Shown: piece after piece, positions 25,638 to 37,853 of the stretch
How positions within the stretch are numbered: the stretch's first letter is position 1
How the letters are laid out: each line of letters begins with the position of its first letter
DNA from: Adiantum capillus-veneris
Taxonomy: Eukaryota > Streptophyta > Polypodiopsida > Polypodiales > Pteridaceae
Direction: 5' to 3'
Assembly (NCBI GenBank): GCA_014529385.2
Contig: CM043969.1
Location: 68,894,676-68,958,675 of the forward strand
Length of the DNA: 64,000 nt
Made by a program: the position numbers and the translations under genes
Notes under the pieces: model-generated
Told to the model about the DNA's origin: nothing
The model's input: only the letters and a program-made list of their open reading frames with translations
Databases searched by the model: none

Positions 25638-25990
25638 TGTCATAATAATCAACATCTAATTCTCCTAAATGATTTTCTCATGTTAAACTGATCATTTAAT
25701 ACGGGGAAGTGCCAAGGGAGAAAAAGCTAGAATATTGGTTAAGCTAGCAGACCGGCCACAGTAGGGATCCAAAGGGGGGGGCATCTGTAAAAGAGCCATG
25801 TGCAACAATGGGCTTAAAAGACCCTAAGGTTCAGCCCATTAAAACTTCCAAAATGCTAAGGTTCCAAAATTCAAAGGTTGTGTCCAAAGGTCAAACATTG
25901 GGGGAATTGGATGCTTTGTGTGTTTCCCAAAGTTTTTGGCAATCCCTACATAGGAGGGGGCGAGCCTTGCAAGTAGGGGATGAGAGAGAA

Positions 25991-26036
<46 letters not shown>

Positions 26037-27440
26037 GCTCCCTTTACACGAAGGGAATGAGGGACACATGTCAGCTCCCTAGCCCAGATGCCCGCAAGGT
26101 GTACCCAAATCCTATTGGATGGCCTTGGAGGTGAACCAATGAGAATTAGGCTAGATTAAATCTAGTTTAATTAAGTTAAAAACACTTAATAAAAGAACCA
26201 ATAAGAATTAAGCTCTCTAGAAGACTATTGGACACACACACACACAAGCTCCTTTTACACGAAGGGAATGAGGGACACATGTCAGCTCCCTAGCCCAGAT
26301 GCCCACAAGGTGTACCCAAATCCTATTGGATGGCCTTGGAGGTGAACCAATGAGAATTAGGCTAGAGTAAATCTAGTTTAATTAAGTTAAAAACACTTAA
26401 TAAAAGAACCAATAAGAATTAAGCTCTCTAGAAGACTATTGGACAGTCTCTTAAGGGGACCAATGAGCATTCAGCAGCCCAATCACTTGTCTGATTTCTA
26501 TTGGCCAGGAGACTGGGGGTCCAATGAGAGTTTAGTTGAATTATTAAATTACTTAAATCTCTCACAAAAGCGGAAAAGGTAACACATGTTAGAAGGCTAT
26601 CACTTATGCTGCTTAATTGTCATTGGCTAAGCCTGGTAAGGTCCAATAGGTTGCTAGCATGAGTAATTAGCAAGGAGGGTCGACCAAGAGAGAGAGGGGG
26701 CTGATTTTTGCAAGGCATTATTGACACACACACTCACACTATCTCATGTGTGAAGTAAAGAAGACTCTCTCTCCTTCTCAAGCTTTAATGGAAAGCTGAT
26801 CACCTACTCCAAGCTTGTGAGAAGGAAGGCCTACACCAACAACTCTTGGCTTTGTGATGCAAATCCAACCAAGAGCCAAGATTCAATGCATGCTCATATC
26901 CTCTACCATGCTAATTACTAAGCTAAGCTATGCTAATATGAGTGATTATGTGAGGAGATGTACATCTTTCTCGTAAGAATACTCCTTCTTCCTCTCAATA
27001 TACTCTCATACCCCGCTAGCTCTCACCATCTTCGAAGGTGTGTGAGGTCTTGGGTCTGAGACCGTGAGGGAATTGATGTTGTGTTTGATAAGTGTTTTGT
27101 GTAGTGCATGAAGTTTCCATCTTCATTGCACTAGCTAGTATTGAAGGAACACAAGAAATAGTATTGTAAAATGTCTCTCTTGATGGGAGAAACCATAATA
27201 CAAAGCCTTTTGGAGGGTGGACTGGCTCCATGCAAATCCGGTCCTCAACTATTGCCAATTTCTTAATTTCTCTCTCTTTTGAAGTATTGTTCATGCTATC
27301 TAACTAGGTGTTATGATTTTTGTTGCTCTCTCCACCCAAGCACTCTTGTTAATCTCATTAGGAATCTATTCTAATGAAATGCTCACTATGTTCATGCTAT
27401 TTTCTGCTACACACAAGTTACTAGGCCATTAAATGCTACA
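25638..27440 (+). repeat. 5' LTR of element B (1803 bp)
   Basis: Matches 33035-34620. It is about 215 bp longer because a segment of about 210 bp (about 26020-26228) is tandemly repeated at about 26229-26440, each beginning with a CA tract and AAGCTCC(C/T)TTTACACGAAG. CA tracts lie at 25994-26034 and 26232-26247. Confidence 0.92.
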
Positions 27441-27441
27441 T

Positions 27442-27459
27442 TGGTATCAAAGCACAAGG
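27442..27459 (+). promoter_or_regulatory. Primer binding site of element B (tRNA-iMet type)
   Basis: TGGTATCAAAGCACAAGG, one base after the LTR end. It is the plant initiator-Met site TGGTATCAGAGC with one change. Confidence 0.85.
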
Positions 27460-27869
27460 TTTCTCTTTTCTTGCTCAAGAAGGGAGGTCCTCAAGCTAGC
27501 TATAAATGGTTGTTAATTGCATGTGAGTAAGTAGAATAGGGATTTTTCAGCCTTGCAGTGCGACTGCCTTTGTGCTGTTAACTCGCACTACCTTTGTGCT
27601 GTTAATGGGGCATCACCGTCGAGAGCTATGGTCTTAATAGTGGAGTCCTACGGGGCTTGCCTATGGCTTAACCAAGCTATTAGAAGCTTGACACGAGCCG
27701 GTGTTGTTTTGTTGATGAACGACCCTCTCTTCTATTCCTTGCAATTAATGGTGTTCGAGCCACGGGTACAGTAGCTTGAGTGCTTTTTCTAAAGGGGTAA
27801 AGAGGAGTAGCAACTAGGGCTTGAAGTGCCAAAGTACACCTAAAAAGTTTACACCTAAAAGTTGTTAGA
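27460..27869 (+). other. Untranslated leader of element B
   Basis: No open frame of note. It lies between the primer site and gag, and includes a short direct repeat of CCTTTGTGCTGTTAA (27568-27605). Confidence 0.5.
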
Positions 27870-29462
27870 ATGGATGACAATAGTAAAGAGAGTGAAATTA
27901 ATGTTGATAACTTTGAATTTGCTAATGAGCAAGCTACTAATGATGCCCCGATGCTTGTTAACTATCTTGTTTCTAGGCTTCAACAAGCCATGGGCAATCC
28001 ATCCTTCCAAAGTGAAGTGCAATGGCAACTTCGTGCTTATGGGATTGTCCAAGCTCCCCACCATGACAAGAGGGCACCTAGGAAGCCTCCTTGTGAGACT
28101 TCCAAAAGAGGTCTCTCTCTGATTCGGGAAGAAGAAAAGGATCCCTATGAAGGGCTCAGAAATCTGCTCCTTGATGACGCATCTCCTTCTCAAAGGAGAA
28201 TTCAAGAGCCTCCACCGAAGGAACGAGAAAGAAGTGAGTCTCCCGCCACCTCGGTGGAGATGGTTCCACGAAAACGATGGGCTAAACGCTCTCCATCATC
28301 TCCAAAACACAGAAGACCATTGCATACTTCTCCACACCATACTTCAAAGAGGGATGACAAAAAGCAAGAGAAGAAAAAGGCGAGAAAGAGAACACCCTCT
28401 TCTCCATCTTCTACATCCACTTCCTCTTATGAAAGTGATGGTCAAGACAACGAAGATCAAGGCAAGAAAAAGGCAAGAAAGAGGTCACCCTCTTCTCCAT
28501 CTTCCTCAAATTCTTCATCTTCTAAAGAAAGTGATGGTGCAACCTTTGAACCATCAAAAAGAAGAGGCCATAGGAAATCCTATGCCGCGTGGAAGAGGTC
28601 ATCCAAGCTCAAGAAGTTCAAAGAGGGAGGGAAGAGCGTCTCTTTCCTTACCTACGATGGCACTTTTGGTGCTACGGACAAAGTCTTGGCCTTTATCCAA
28701 CAATCGATGCGGCGTTGGAGATGAGGGCTTCACAAAGTCCTCTAAGCTACACCATGTAGCTATGCACTTTAAAAAGTCCGCCAGGCAATGGTGGTCTAGC
28801 CTACGGGCCAACGATGAAGCTCCACGAACATGGAAAGCTTTAAGAGCTTCCATTATGAAGCAGTTTTTTGCCACCGATGCCAAATCAAAGTACTCACCGA
28901 ATGGCGAAGCTTAAAGCTCTCTCCCTATGAATCCATCCACAAATATGTAGACAAGTTTTAGGACCTATAACTCAAAGCCACTATCTTCAAAAAGTTGGAT
29001 TTTGGAGAGCAAAAGTAGCAATTTTGCGCTGGCTTAACCGAAGAAATGGCAGAGTATGTCAACTCCCAAAGGCCACGGACCATATTAGCGGTAATACATC
29101 ATATTATGGTGGCCTCTCAAGTCAATCTCCAAACAGGGTCTAAGAGGGATTCTAAGCCCCCTGAAAACAAGGGTTCCAATGAGCCTAAGGGGAAGGACAA
29201 TGTCCAAAAGTCTCCTAAGGGCAACTCCAACAAAGCTAAAGAGAAGGGAGTTTATAAATGCAAAAATAAACTCTCTCCTGAAGAGCTTGAGCGTTATCGC
29301 AAGGATAACCGATGTTTCAAGTGCGGCAAACAAGGGCATGCGTACCACGCTTGTCCCCAAAAGAACAACTGCATGATCCTCGTAGAGCTACCTTGGTCGA
29401 AATCCAAGTGGAGGAAACTCACCACAAAGGATCTCCTCTATGCCATGCTTGGGGAAAGGTAA
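27870..29462 (+). pseudogene. gag: gag of element B
   Basis: ATG 27870 (MDDNSKESEINVDN). The N-terminal part is followed by an unusually long Ser/Lys/Arg-rich region with two copies of a KKKARKR(S/T)PSSPSS block (about 28370-28540), then the capsid region in another frame (ARQWWSSLRANDEAPRTW, FFATDAKSK). A further frame holds a standard zinc knuckle, CFKCGKQGHAYHAC (about 29310-29355), with all Cys and His present. At least two frameshifts separate the parts. The basic, SR-like linker is uncommon in plant gypsy gag proteins. Confidence 0.85.
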
Positions 29463-30018
29463 GAGAACATGATGCTTTTATTCTCTTAGACCCCCGTTCT
29501 ACTCATATTTTTATATCTATAGAGTTGGCCACCAAGCTAGGCATACAAACCTATGAGATGGAAGATGTCCTACCCGCAGTCGGGATGCTTTCAAGGGGCA
29601 AGAAGCTTCCATCGCTCCCTTAATCCATGTCCAAAGCTATGTGGACAAAGAGGACTTCTTTATCTCTCCTCTCAAGCATGAGGATGTAATCCTAGGGGGA
29701 CCATGGTTTGATCGCATGGCTGCCAATGTTTAATTCCCTGAAAGGAGAATCTCCTTTAAGTTCAGGGAAAAAGATATGTATATAGATGATAAGGAAATGG
29801 GTAACACTATACCCATTGTACATTCACAAGCTTTCAACAAGTCAATAAAGAGCTCTATTTCCGTGTACATGATTTTTGTTAAAGATTCTCAAAATGAACC
29901 TAATGTTTTAGCAAAAGAAAATATACACAATCAAAAGGAATTAGAGTTATCCAATTTTCTCAAGGGGTTTCAAGATGTCTTTATTGACGACATCCCTTGT
30001 GAGCTACCTCCTAAATGA
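29463..30018 (+). pseudogene. pol: Protease region of element B
   Basis: Retropepsin-like remnant: FILLDPRSTHIFISIELA, where D-P-R-S replaces the expected D-S/T-G-A/S at the active site, then VILGGPWFDRMAANV. The linker NFLKGFQDVFIDDIPCELPP leads to the reverse transcriptase. A TGA at 30016 and other stops break the frame, so the protease is inactive. Confidence 0.8.
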
Positions 30019-30555
30019 GGCAATGATGACCATGCAATTGAGCTTCTTCCAGGAAGTTCACTGCCTAACAAACCTCCTTATAGAGTTTCTCAAGCTCAAC
30101 AAGAGGAGATTATGCGGCAACTGCATGAGTTAGTTGAGAAGGGCATGGTTAGGCCTAGCTCATCTCCATTTTGTTCTCCTGTGCTACTAGTGCAAAAGAA
30201 ACATGGCACATATCTTATGTGTGTCGACTATAGAGTACTAAATAGTATCACTATCAAGAATAGGTTTCCCGTTCCACGGGTAGAAGACCTATCTGATAAG
30301 CTACAAGGGTCCACCTACTTCAATAGGATTGACCTAAAAAGTGGCTATCATCAAATAAGGATAGTTGATCAAGACATTGTAAAGACCGCATTTCGCACTA
30401 TGTTTGGTCTTTATGAATACATTGTCATGCCTTTTGGCTTGACCAATGCACCAGCCACATTCAACCGCTTCATGGAGAAGCTATTCAGGCCTCACCAAAC
30501 CCTGACTGGAGTGTTCTTTGATGATATCATCATCTACTCTAATTTTTAGACGAAC
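30019..30555 (+). pseudogene. pol: Reverse transcriptase of element B
   Basis: Open from about 30019 to 30549. It contains [71 protein letters not shown] and the active-site box FFDDIIIYS. It is complete over the finger and palm motifs of Ty3/gypsy enzymes. Confidence 0.92.
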
Positions 30556-31240
30556 ACAAGCGACACCTCCAAGTAATATTTCAAGTTCTAAGAGAGAATA
30601 AACTTTATGTTAATTGAAAGAAAAGTAAATTTTTCTTACAAGAGATTCAGTATTTAGGCATCCAAATGGATCCATCAAAGTTAGAGGTAATAAAAGGATG
30701 GCCTAAACCAAAGAATCTCCATGAGTTAAGAAGCTTTATAGGTATGTGCACATACTATAGACGCTTCATAGAAAAGCTCTCACTAATAGCAGGACCATTA
30801 CATGACCTAACAAAGAAAAACGTTAGGTACACATGGTCTGCCAAGGAGAAAAATGCTTTCGAAAAGCTTAAAGAAAAGCTTATCTCTCAACCTGTGATGC
30901 TTGTGGTGATTGCCTTGGAGTTGTTTTGCTTCAAGAAGGGCACGCCATAGGCTATGAAATTCGAAGGCTCGACCCTGTTCAACAAGCTCTAGGCATATAT
31001 GAAAAGGAAACTCCTTGCAGTTCTACATGCCTTAGACTCATGGAAGCACTATCTATTGGGGACTCCTTTCATTCTGTGAATGAATCACCAAAGTCTTAAG
31101 TACTTCATGACGCAGACCAAGCTCTCCGACAAAAAAATGAGGTGGGCAAATTTTCTTTCACAATTTCATTTTCATATTGCTCACATTGCTGGCAAGCATA
31201 ATAAAGTAGCCGATGCACTCTCAAGACCCCCGAGAATGAA
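30556..31240 (+). pseudogene. pol: RNase H and connection domain of element B
   Basis: Connection (IKGWPKPKNLHELRSFIGM, TYYRRFIEKLS, LHDLTKKNVRYTWSAKE) followed by a shifted RNase H region. The later part reads NHQSLKYFMTQTKLSDKKMR and HIAGKHNKVADALSRPP. The first catalytic part is frame-disrupted around 30950-31080. Confidence 0.85.
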
Positions 31241-32604
31241 TGCGGTTTCCATAGCAACTCACAATGATCTATCTTCTATGATAGATGAGTATGCTATTGA
31301 TCCCGATTTAAGAGATGTGATTTCAGCCCTTGCACTAGGGAAGAAAGAGGAACCATTTACTTTACAAGATGGTTATCTTCTCTATGGCAATAGACTACGT
31401 GAGAAAGTAATGTATGAATCTCATGCTCCTCCTTATGCAGGGCATAGAGGGATTCATTCTACCCTAAAGGGGATTGAAACATATTTCTATTGGCCTACCA
31501 TGAAAGCAAACATACAAGAGTATGTTTTTAAATGTGTGGTATGCCAAAAGACGAAGTTTGATAGAGGGAAGCAACTTGGATTGCTTCAACCTCTGCCAAT
31601 CCATAATTCACCATGGGAGAGAATATCCATGGATTTTATCTTTGGATTGCCTAAGTCCATCCATGGGAATACGGGAATATGGACGATAGTAGACAGGTTC
31701 AGTCAACAAGCTCATTTTATACCTGTCAAAAAGACTATCAAAGCCCATCAAATAGCAACCCTCTTCATTTCACAAATCTTCAAGTACCATGGCTTGCCAA
31801 TGTACGTAGTGTCGGATAGAGATCCTAGAATGACCATTAATTTCTGGAAGGGTCTCTTTGAGAATTTAGGAACAAGGTTATCTTTGGCCTATCACTTGCA
31901 AACGGATGGCCAAAGTGAAATAGCTAACCTAACAATTCTCGTTCTACTAAAAGCCTATGTAACGGAAGTAGATCAAAGATCCCAATGGGAGAAGTACTTA
32001 CCCTTAGTGGAGTATGCCTACAATAACACTATACATACTTCCATGGAAAAAGCACCTTTTGAGGTAATAGAGGGAAGATCAAAAAGTCCCTTGCTACTTA
32101 AGGTACATGGGAAGATCTTCGTTGCAGATAAGTATAGTCGAGATTAAGGATGTTATCTCTATCTCATAGCAAAGGAAAAAGGCTGCTGCTGACAAGCACA
32201 GAAGAGCCCAAGCCTTTAAAGAAAATGATCAGGTCTTACTCAAATTTCCCAAGGCTCGATTAAGGCACACGACGGGCAAGAATCCTATGGGACACCAAAA
32301 GTACTATGCTAAGTTAGCAAAAAGGTACTAAGGTCCCTTCCAGATTATTAGGCCAATGAATGAGATGGCCTATCAACTCAAGTTGCCCAGCCATTGGCTC
32401 ATACACAATGATTTCCATGTGAGCCTACTAAATCCTTACAAAGGAGATCCACCTCAAGAACCAACTATTGAAGACCCACCGGAGATCAAGGACCAAGAAG
32501 AGGTGTTGCAGCCCAAGTCGATTCTCTGACATGAAGACAAGGTACTAAGAGGCGGTAAGACTATCCGACGATATCTTATTAAGATTAAGAATTATCCTTT
32601 TTAA
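31241..32604 (+). pseudogene. pol: Integrase and chromodomain-like tail of element B
   Basis: HHCC zinc domain (GHRGIHSTLKGIETYFYWP, then CVVCQKTKFD), core with the first Asp (ERISMDFIFGLPKS), second Asp (YVVSDRDPRMTINFWK) and Glu (DGQSEIANL, where DGQTE is usual). The frame is open to 32147. After a frameshift the tail continues (HRRAQAFKENDQVLLKFPKA, GPFQIIRPMNEMAYQLKLPS, FHVSLLNPYKGDPPQEP) and ends in a chromodomain-like stretch (TIRRYLIKIKNYPF, DARWMQ) containing TGA and TAA. Confidence 0.9.
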
Positions 32605-33034
32605 GATGCTAGATGGATGCAAAGCATACAATTGAAGGATAACCTAAACCTTTTCAATGCTTAAAATGCTTCCCTAGAGTATACAAATGTACAAATGTTA
32701 AAAATGAACAAAGTTTTTGTCTTATAAGACTCTTTTTCTTTATTGTGTACAAAAATGAAGTAGTATGCATGCTTAGATCAAGTTTACGGAGACAATGTCT
32801 CCCAAACACCAAGTAGAACTTGTCACTCTACTATGGAAGATTGATAGGACTAATGTGTAGACATGCTTGCGGCAGCCTCAGGCTCTCAAGTGCCAAATGG
32901 ACTAGTCATCCATTGTGGAATGATGTCGTAGCATAACATAGGGATCCTCTACCCGCTAAGAAAAAGACTAATGAATATGCTTTATCTTCTCTATCCCATA
33001 GTCGAGGATGACTATGATTTCAAGAGAGAGGTAA
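32605..33034 (+). other. 3' untranslated region and purine tract of element B
   Basis: No gene. It ends with AAGAGAGAGG next to the 3' LTR, which is the polypurine tract priming plus-strand synthesis. Confidence 0.7.
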
Positions 33035-34620
33035 TGTCATAATAATCAATATCTAATTCTCCTAAATGATTTTCTCATGTTAAACTGATCATTTACATGG
33101 GGAAGTGCGAGGAGAGAAAAAGCTAGAATATTGGTTAAGCTAGTAGACCAGCCACAGTAGGGATCCAAAGGAGGGCAAATAGGGATCCAAAGGGGGGGCC
33201 ATTTGTAAAAGAGCCATGTGCAACAATGGGCTTAAAAGACCCTAAGGTTCAGCCCATTAAGACTTCCAAAATGCTAAGGTTCCAAAATTCAAAGGTTGTG
33301 TCCAAAGGTCAAACTTTGGAGGAATTGGATGCTTTGTGTGTGTCCCAAAAGTCGTTGGCAATCCCTATATAGGAGAGGGCGAGCCTTGCAAGTAGGGGAT
33401 GAGAGAGAAACTCACACACACACACACAAGCTCCCTTTACACGAGGGGAATGAGGGACAAATGTCAGCACCCTAGCCCAAATGCCCACAAGGTGTACCCA
33501 AATCCTATTGGATGGCCTTGGAGGTGGACCAATGAGAATTAGGATAGAGTAAATCTAGTTTAATTAATTTAAAAACACTTAATAAAAGAACCAATAATAA
33601 TTAAGCTCTCTAAAAGACTATTGGATAGTCTCCCAAGGGGACCAATGAGCATTCAGCAGCCCAATGGCTTGCCTGATTCCTATTGGCCAGGAGGCAAAGG
33701 GGTCCAATGAGAGTTTAGTTGAATTATTAAATTACCTAAAGCTCTCACAAAAGGGGAAAGGGGGACACATGTCAGAAGTCCATCACTTATGCTGCTTAAT
33801 TGTCATTGGCTAAGCCTAGGGAGGTCCAATAGGTTGCTAGCATGAGTAATTACCAAGGGGGGTCTACCAAGAGAGAGAGGGGGCTGATTTTTGCAAGACA
33901 TTATTGACACACACACACTCACACTATCTCATGTGTGAAGTAAAGAAGACTCTCTCTCCTTCTCAAGCTTTAATGGAAAGCTTATCACCTACTCCAAGCT
34001 TGTGAGAAGGAAGGCCTACACCAACAACTCTTGGCTTTGTGATGCAAATCCAACCAAGAGCCAAGCTTCAATGCATGCTCATCTCCTCTACCATGCTAAT
34101 TACTAAGCTAAGCTATGCTAATATGAGTGATTATGTGAGGAGATGTACATCTTTCTCGTAAGAATACTCCTTCTTCCTCTCAATCTACTCTCATACCCCG
34201 CTAGCTCTCACCATCTTCGAAGGTGTGTGAGGTCTTGGGTCGGAGACCGTGAGGGAATTAATGTTGTGTTTGATAAGTGTTTTGCGTAGTGCATGAAGTT
34301 TCCATCTTCATTGCACTAGCTAGTATTGAAGGAACAAAAGAAATTGTATTGTTAAATGTCTCTCTTGATGGGAGAAACCATAATACAAAGCCTTTTGGAG
34401 GGGGACCGGCTCCATGCAAATCCGGTCCTCAACTGTTGTCAATTTAATTTCTCTCTCTTTTGAAGTATTGTTCATGCTATCTAACTAGGTGTTATGCTTT
34501 TTGTTGCTCTCTCCACCCAAGCACTCTTGTTAATCTCATTAGGAATCTATTCTAATGAAATGCTCACTATGTTCATGCTATTTCTGTTACACACAAGTTA
34601 CTAGGCCATTAAATGTTACA
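33035..34620 (+). repeat. 3' LTR of element B (1586 bp)
   Basis: Homologous to 25638-27440 without the internal 210-bp duplication. Followed by target duplication AAAGT. Confidence 0.93.
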
Positions 34621-34910
34621 AAAGTATATCATGTAGCATATCTATGGAAAGAGCTCTGTGTGTATATTCTAAATCTATAATCTTTGCTCAGATCGGAGAT
34701 CATATGTAGGAGTTATGAAAGGCCGAAAATCATAAATTTATCCTCTCTCTTTTTGGGGGAGAAAGTGCATCCTTTGACCACTCTTATGCCTCTCTTACAC
34801 ACCCACCATTCTTGCACACATGGCATGTATCTATTCGTTCAAATGTTAATCACCTCCATAATCTCATGGAAAATAAAGAGGCCCTCCTAGACCCCATCCT
34901 CTTCCTAATG

Positions 34911-35832
34911 CAAATCTGAATCAAGAAGGAGGACATACCAAAGACATGATTTAATACTCATTTCAGACATTATGAATTTACAGTTATGCCTTTTGGCCTT
35001 ACTAATGCTCCTGCAACTTTTAATCGTCTCATGACCAACATATTTTGAGAACATCTTGATGATTTTTCTCTTGCCTTCTTTGATGATATCCTGGTTTACT
35101 CAAGAAATAGAGAAGAACGTGAACAACATGTGCAACAAGTACTTGAACTCTCCATCAAAATCAACTTTATGCCAAACGTATCAAGTGCACCTTCTTCACT
35201 GACAAGGTGGAATATTATGGATTTATTGTATCCAAGGATGGCATTTCTACTGATTCAAGTAAGATAGAAGCTGTCATAGCTTGGCCTACACCAAAATCAG
35301 TACAAGAAGTACGTGGCTTTCTTGGTTTGACAGTTTGGTATTGTACATTTATTAAAGGTTATGCTAAGATTGCATCTCCGTTGACTAATACGCTTAAGAA
35401 GGCTAAAGTGTTTACTTGGAATGAACGTGCTCAAGTTAGTTTTGAGAAACTCAAAGAAGCTTTGGTGAATGCTCCCATACTACAGCTTTCGGACTTCTCA
35501 AAGACATTCACTGTGCTCACTGATACAATTGGACAAGCAATTGATGGCATTCTATCTCAAGAAAAAAAACCAATAGCTTATGAATCTTGTAATATGCGTA
35601 TACATGAGTTAAATTATCCTACAATCAATGACTTGAAATTATTGACCGTTGTGCATGCTCTTAAAGTATGGGGACATTATCTTCTTGGAAGGAGATTTGA
35701 ACTACATACCGACCATAAAAGCCTAAAGTGGATCTACACCCAACCTGACCTTAATACGCGGCAACGAAAATGGATGGAGTTGTTATGAGAATATGATTTT
35801 GGAATTGAATATAAACCAAGAAAGGAAAATCT
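34911..35832 (+). pseudogene. pol: Reverse transcriptase end, connection and RNase H of gypsy A
   Basis: Continues from 25459. The sequence QI-TGA-IKKEDIPKT-TGA-FNTHF has two TGAs at likely Arg positions. Next are [20 protein letters not shown] and the active-site box FFDDILVYSRN. The connection from 35207 (EYYGFIVSKDGISTDSSKIE, WPTPKSVQEVRGFLGLT) leads to RNase H (VLTDTIGQAIDGILSQE, ELHTDHKSLKWIYTQPDLN). A TGA at 35786 interrupts WMELL/EYDFGIEYKPRKE. Confidence 0.9.
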
Positions 35833-36060
35833 TGTGGCCGATGCTTTAAGTTGGAAGAGTACTGTAACGACTGTCACAACCTCTACTACTTCTTTAATTG
35901 ATTTTATTTGAGAAGGTATGACTCAGGACCGGCATTACTCAAAAATCAAGTACTTGTGGCCAATGCTTTAAGTTGGAAGAGTGTTGTAGCGACTGTCGCA
36001 ACCTCTACTACTTCTTTAATTGATCTTATTCAAGAAGGTATGACTCAAGACCCTCATTAC
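35833..36060 (+). repeat. Tandem duplication at the RNase H/integrase border of A
   Basis: A unit of about 120 bp occurs twice (about 35833-35950 and 35957-36070), each with GCTTTAAGTTGGAAGAGT, ACCTCTACTACTTC and GAAGGTATGACTCA. The sister copy A' (59770-59880, minus) has it once, so the duplication arose in A. Confidence 0.85.
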
Positions 36061-36764
36061 TCAAAAATCCAGTACCTGATGAACTTAAATAATCTCACAG
36101 AGAAGCAAAAAAGGCAAATCAAAGGCTTTCACATTAAAGGAAATGACCTTTACTTCTGTAATCGTCTTTGTATTCCAAATCAAGGTGGAATCAAACTTCA
36201 GATATTACAGGAAGATCATGATATACTTATAGCAGAACATCCTGGATACATTAAGACTTACGCTACTATAAGAAAGACTTTCTTTTGGCTAGGACAAAAG
36301 CGTGATGTGTTGAACTATGTTACGAGATGTTTAACATGCCAACGTATAGAGTTGAACAAATCCAATATCCTGGTAAGCTTCAACCTATTGATTCTCCACA
36401 AATGAAATGGGAATGCATATCCATGGATTTCATTATAGGACTTTCTACATTTCTAGGATATGACTCTATATTTGTGGTTGTTGATATGCTTACAAAACTG
36501 ACCCATTTATTTCTAGTCAAGACAACATTTACGGCTAAGGATATAGCTCAAGTCTTCATGAAAGGTGTTTTCATGTATCATGGTTTACCTCGATAAATAA
36601 TTTCAGATCGTGATACGAAGTTCACCTCAAATTTTTGGAAAGCCTTATTCTCAGCTACAAGAACCTAGTAAGCCTTAAGTATTGCTTATCATCCTCAAAC
36701 TGATGGTCAGACAGAAAGAACAAACCAATCATTGAATACATGTTGAAAGTTTATTGTATGCATG
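36061..36764 (+). pseudogene. pol: Integrase of gypsy A, N-terminal part
   Basis: HHCC-type domain (LIAEHPGYIKTYATIRKTFF, CLTCQRIELNKSN), then in the next frame the catalytic core (CISMDFIIGLSTFLGYD, FVVVDMLTKLTH, AKDIAQVFMKGVFMYHGLP), then IISDRDTKFTSNFWK and AYHPQTDGQTERTNQ with all three acidic residues. Stops lie at 36593 and about 36670. The frame is cut after YMLKVYCMH by LTR element C and resumes at 56206 with EQSKWTRYLYLVEF. Confidence 0.92.
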
Positions 36765-37833
36765 TGTTGAAAGGACGCCCTTTAAACAACGTTTCCATAA
36801 AGATTCCATCAAGATTCCTCAAAAATTTTGTAAAGATTCCACATGAAGATGGTGATGAAGTAATGAAGATGAAGATGGATGCTGCAACATGAAGATACGA
36901 GTTCATGGACGTCATCGAATATCCCGTTATTTTTATTTTGAGCCATTACGGCCACTTTTGTAATGTTTACGAGAACCTCATATTTTAAATCGACACTTTA
37001 TTTTGGTCGCAGATGCTTGTATAATGAGTAAAGCCAACTCAGTTTCTTGTAATTAAGCTCTGTAGAAGCCTAGGGACAATTCAGGTCATTTGGCCGGACA
37101 TTAGGTTTGAAGGTTTTGTATATAAGCTGAAACCTAAGGCTTTGTAAAAGACACATTACGTTATCTCAATTAATATACAGTCGTGGGTTCTGCTGCACAA
37201 GGTAGTGAGCTTCACGCACACACACCGTCGCGCACACTAATCACATTGCAGACATGAGAGTAGGAGTGTGTTAACATTGAGGAGCTCTCCACGTCGACGC
37301 AAGCAATGCAAGCTGAGGACCACATCGCGAGCCCGCCTGCTACAAGCTATATTTGGTCGTAAGTACCTCAAACGACATCCGATCTGAATGATCAAGTAGT
37401 CGTTAGAATCAAGGCGAGACGCTCTTTGTATTGATGTCTTTGTAGATCACTTCTGGACACTTTGAAAATTACTGTTTTGAGTCTATCGCGATAACGATTA
37501 GAGGTCTTACAGCTATGGTTTTCAGGGTTTAGGTGTTTGGACATATAGGATATGTCCTTGTGGGTCTTACCCTCCGATTTCGAGTCATTCTGATATGATT
37601 TGAGACTGTTTCGAGCTTGTAGTGTTTTGTAGGATGTGTTGTCTATTTCTTTGCTTTATGGTAGTGTTGTGGTAGGATTAGTGACTGTAGAGTGTTGTCA
37701 GTGTCTAGCTCAGGTTTGACAACCCAGAGATTGCCTCCATGCCCTAGTCGGGTTAGCTACGTCCTCGGATTGATAGTTTGTTGGTCTGTGTTCTCGCTGT
37801 GCTCCATCGTCTGTCGCTGCGTACCCGCTAACA
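36765..37833 (+). repeat. 5' LTR of element C (1069 bp)
   Basis: Same ends as 55135-56205, with differences of a few percent by eye, indicating a fairly recent insertion. It contains one partial copy of the leader palindrome at 37480-37493 (AGTCTATCGCGATA). Confidence 0.95.
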
Positions 37834-37853
37834 TTGGCGCCGCTGCCGGGGAC
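37834..37853 (+). promoter_or_regulatory. Primer binding site of element C (tRNA-Asp)
   Basis: TTGGCGCCGCTGCCGGGGAC. TGGCGCCGTTGCCGGGGA is complementary to the 3' end of plant tRNA-Asp(GUC). One mismatch here. The same primer is used by Athila-type elements. Confidence 0.85.

Larger units (their letters stand above)
25638..34620 (+). mobile_element. Ty3/gypsy LTR element B (8983 bp)
   Basis: Complete structure: target duplication AAAGT on both sides (25633-25637 and 34621-34625), LTRs starting TGTCATAATAATCAA and ending GGCCATTAAATG(C/T)TACA, tRNA-iMet-type primer site, gag, protease, reverse transcriptase, RNase H, integrase with a chromodomain-like tail, and a purine tract. It lies inside the short TIR element. 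Its genes carry several stops, so it is probably not autonomous. Confidence 0.95.
25460..34910. mobile_element. Short TIR DNA element (filled by LTR element B)
   Basis: The reverse transcriptase of A breaks after DLKSGYY and resumes at QI at 34911. The inserted DNA begins and ends with a 37-bp inverted repeat (25460-25496 and 34874-34910) starting CATTAGGAAGAG, with two mismatches. Removing LTR element B leaves only about 460 bp and no coding capacity, so it resembles a MITE. A clean target duplication is not visible (at most one C). The superfamily cannot be assigned. Confidence 0.82.
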
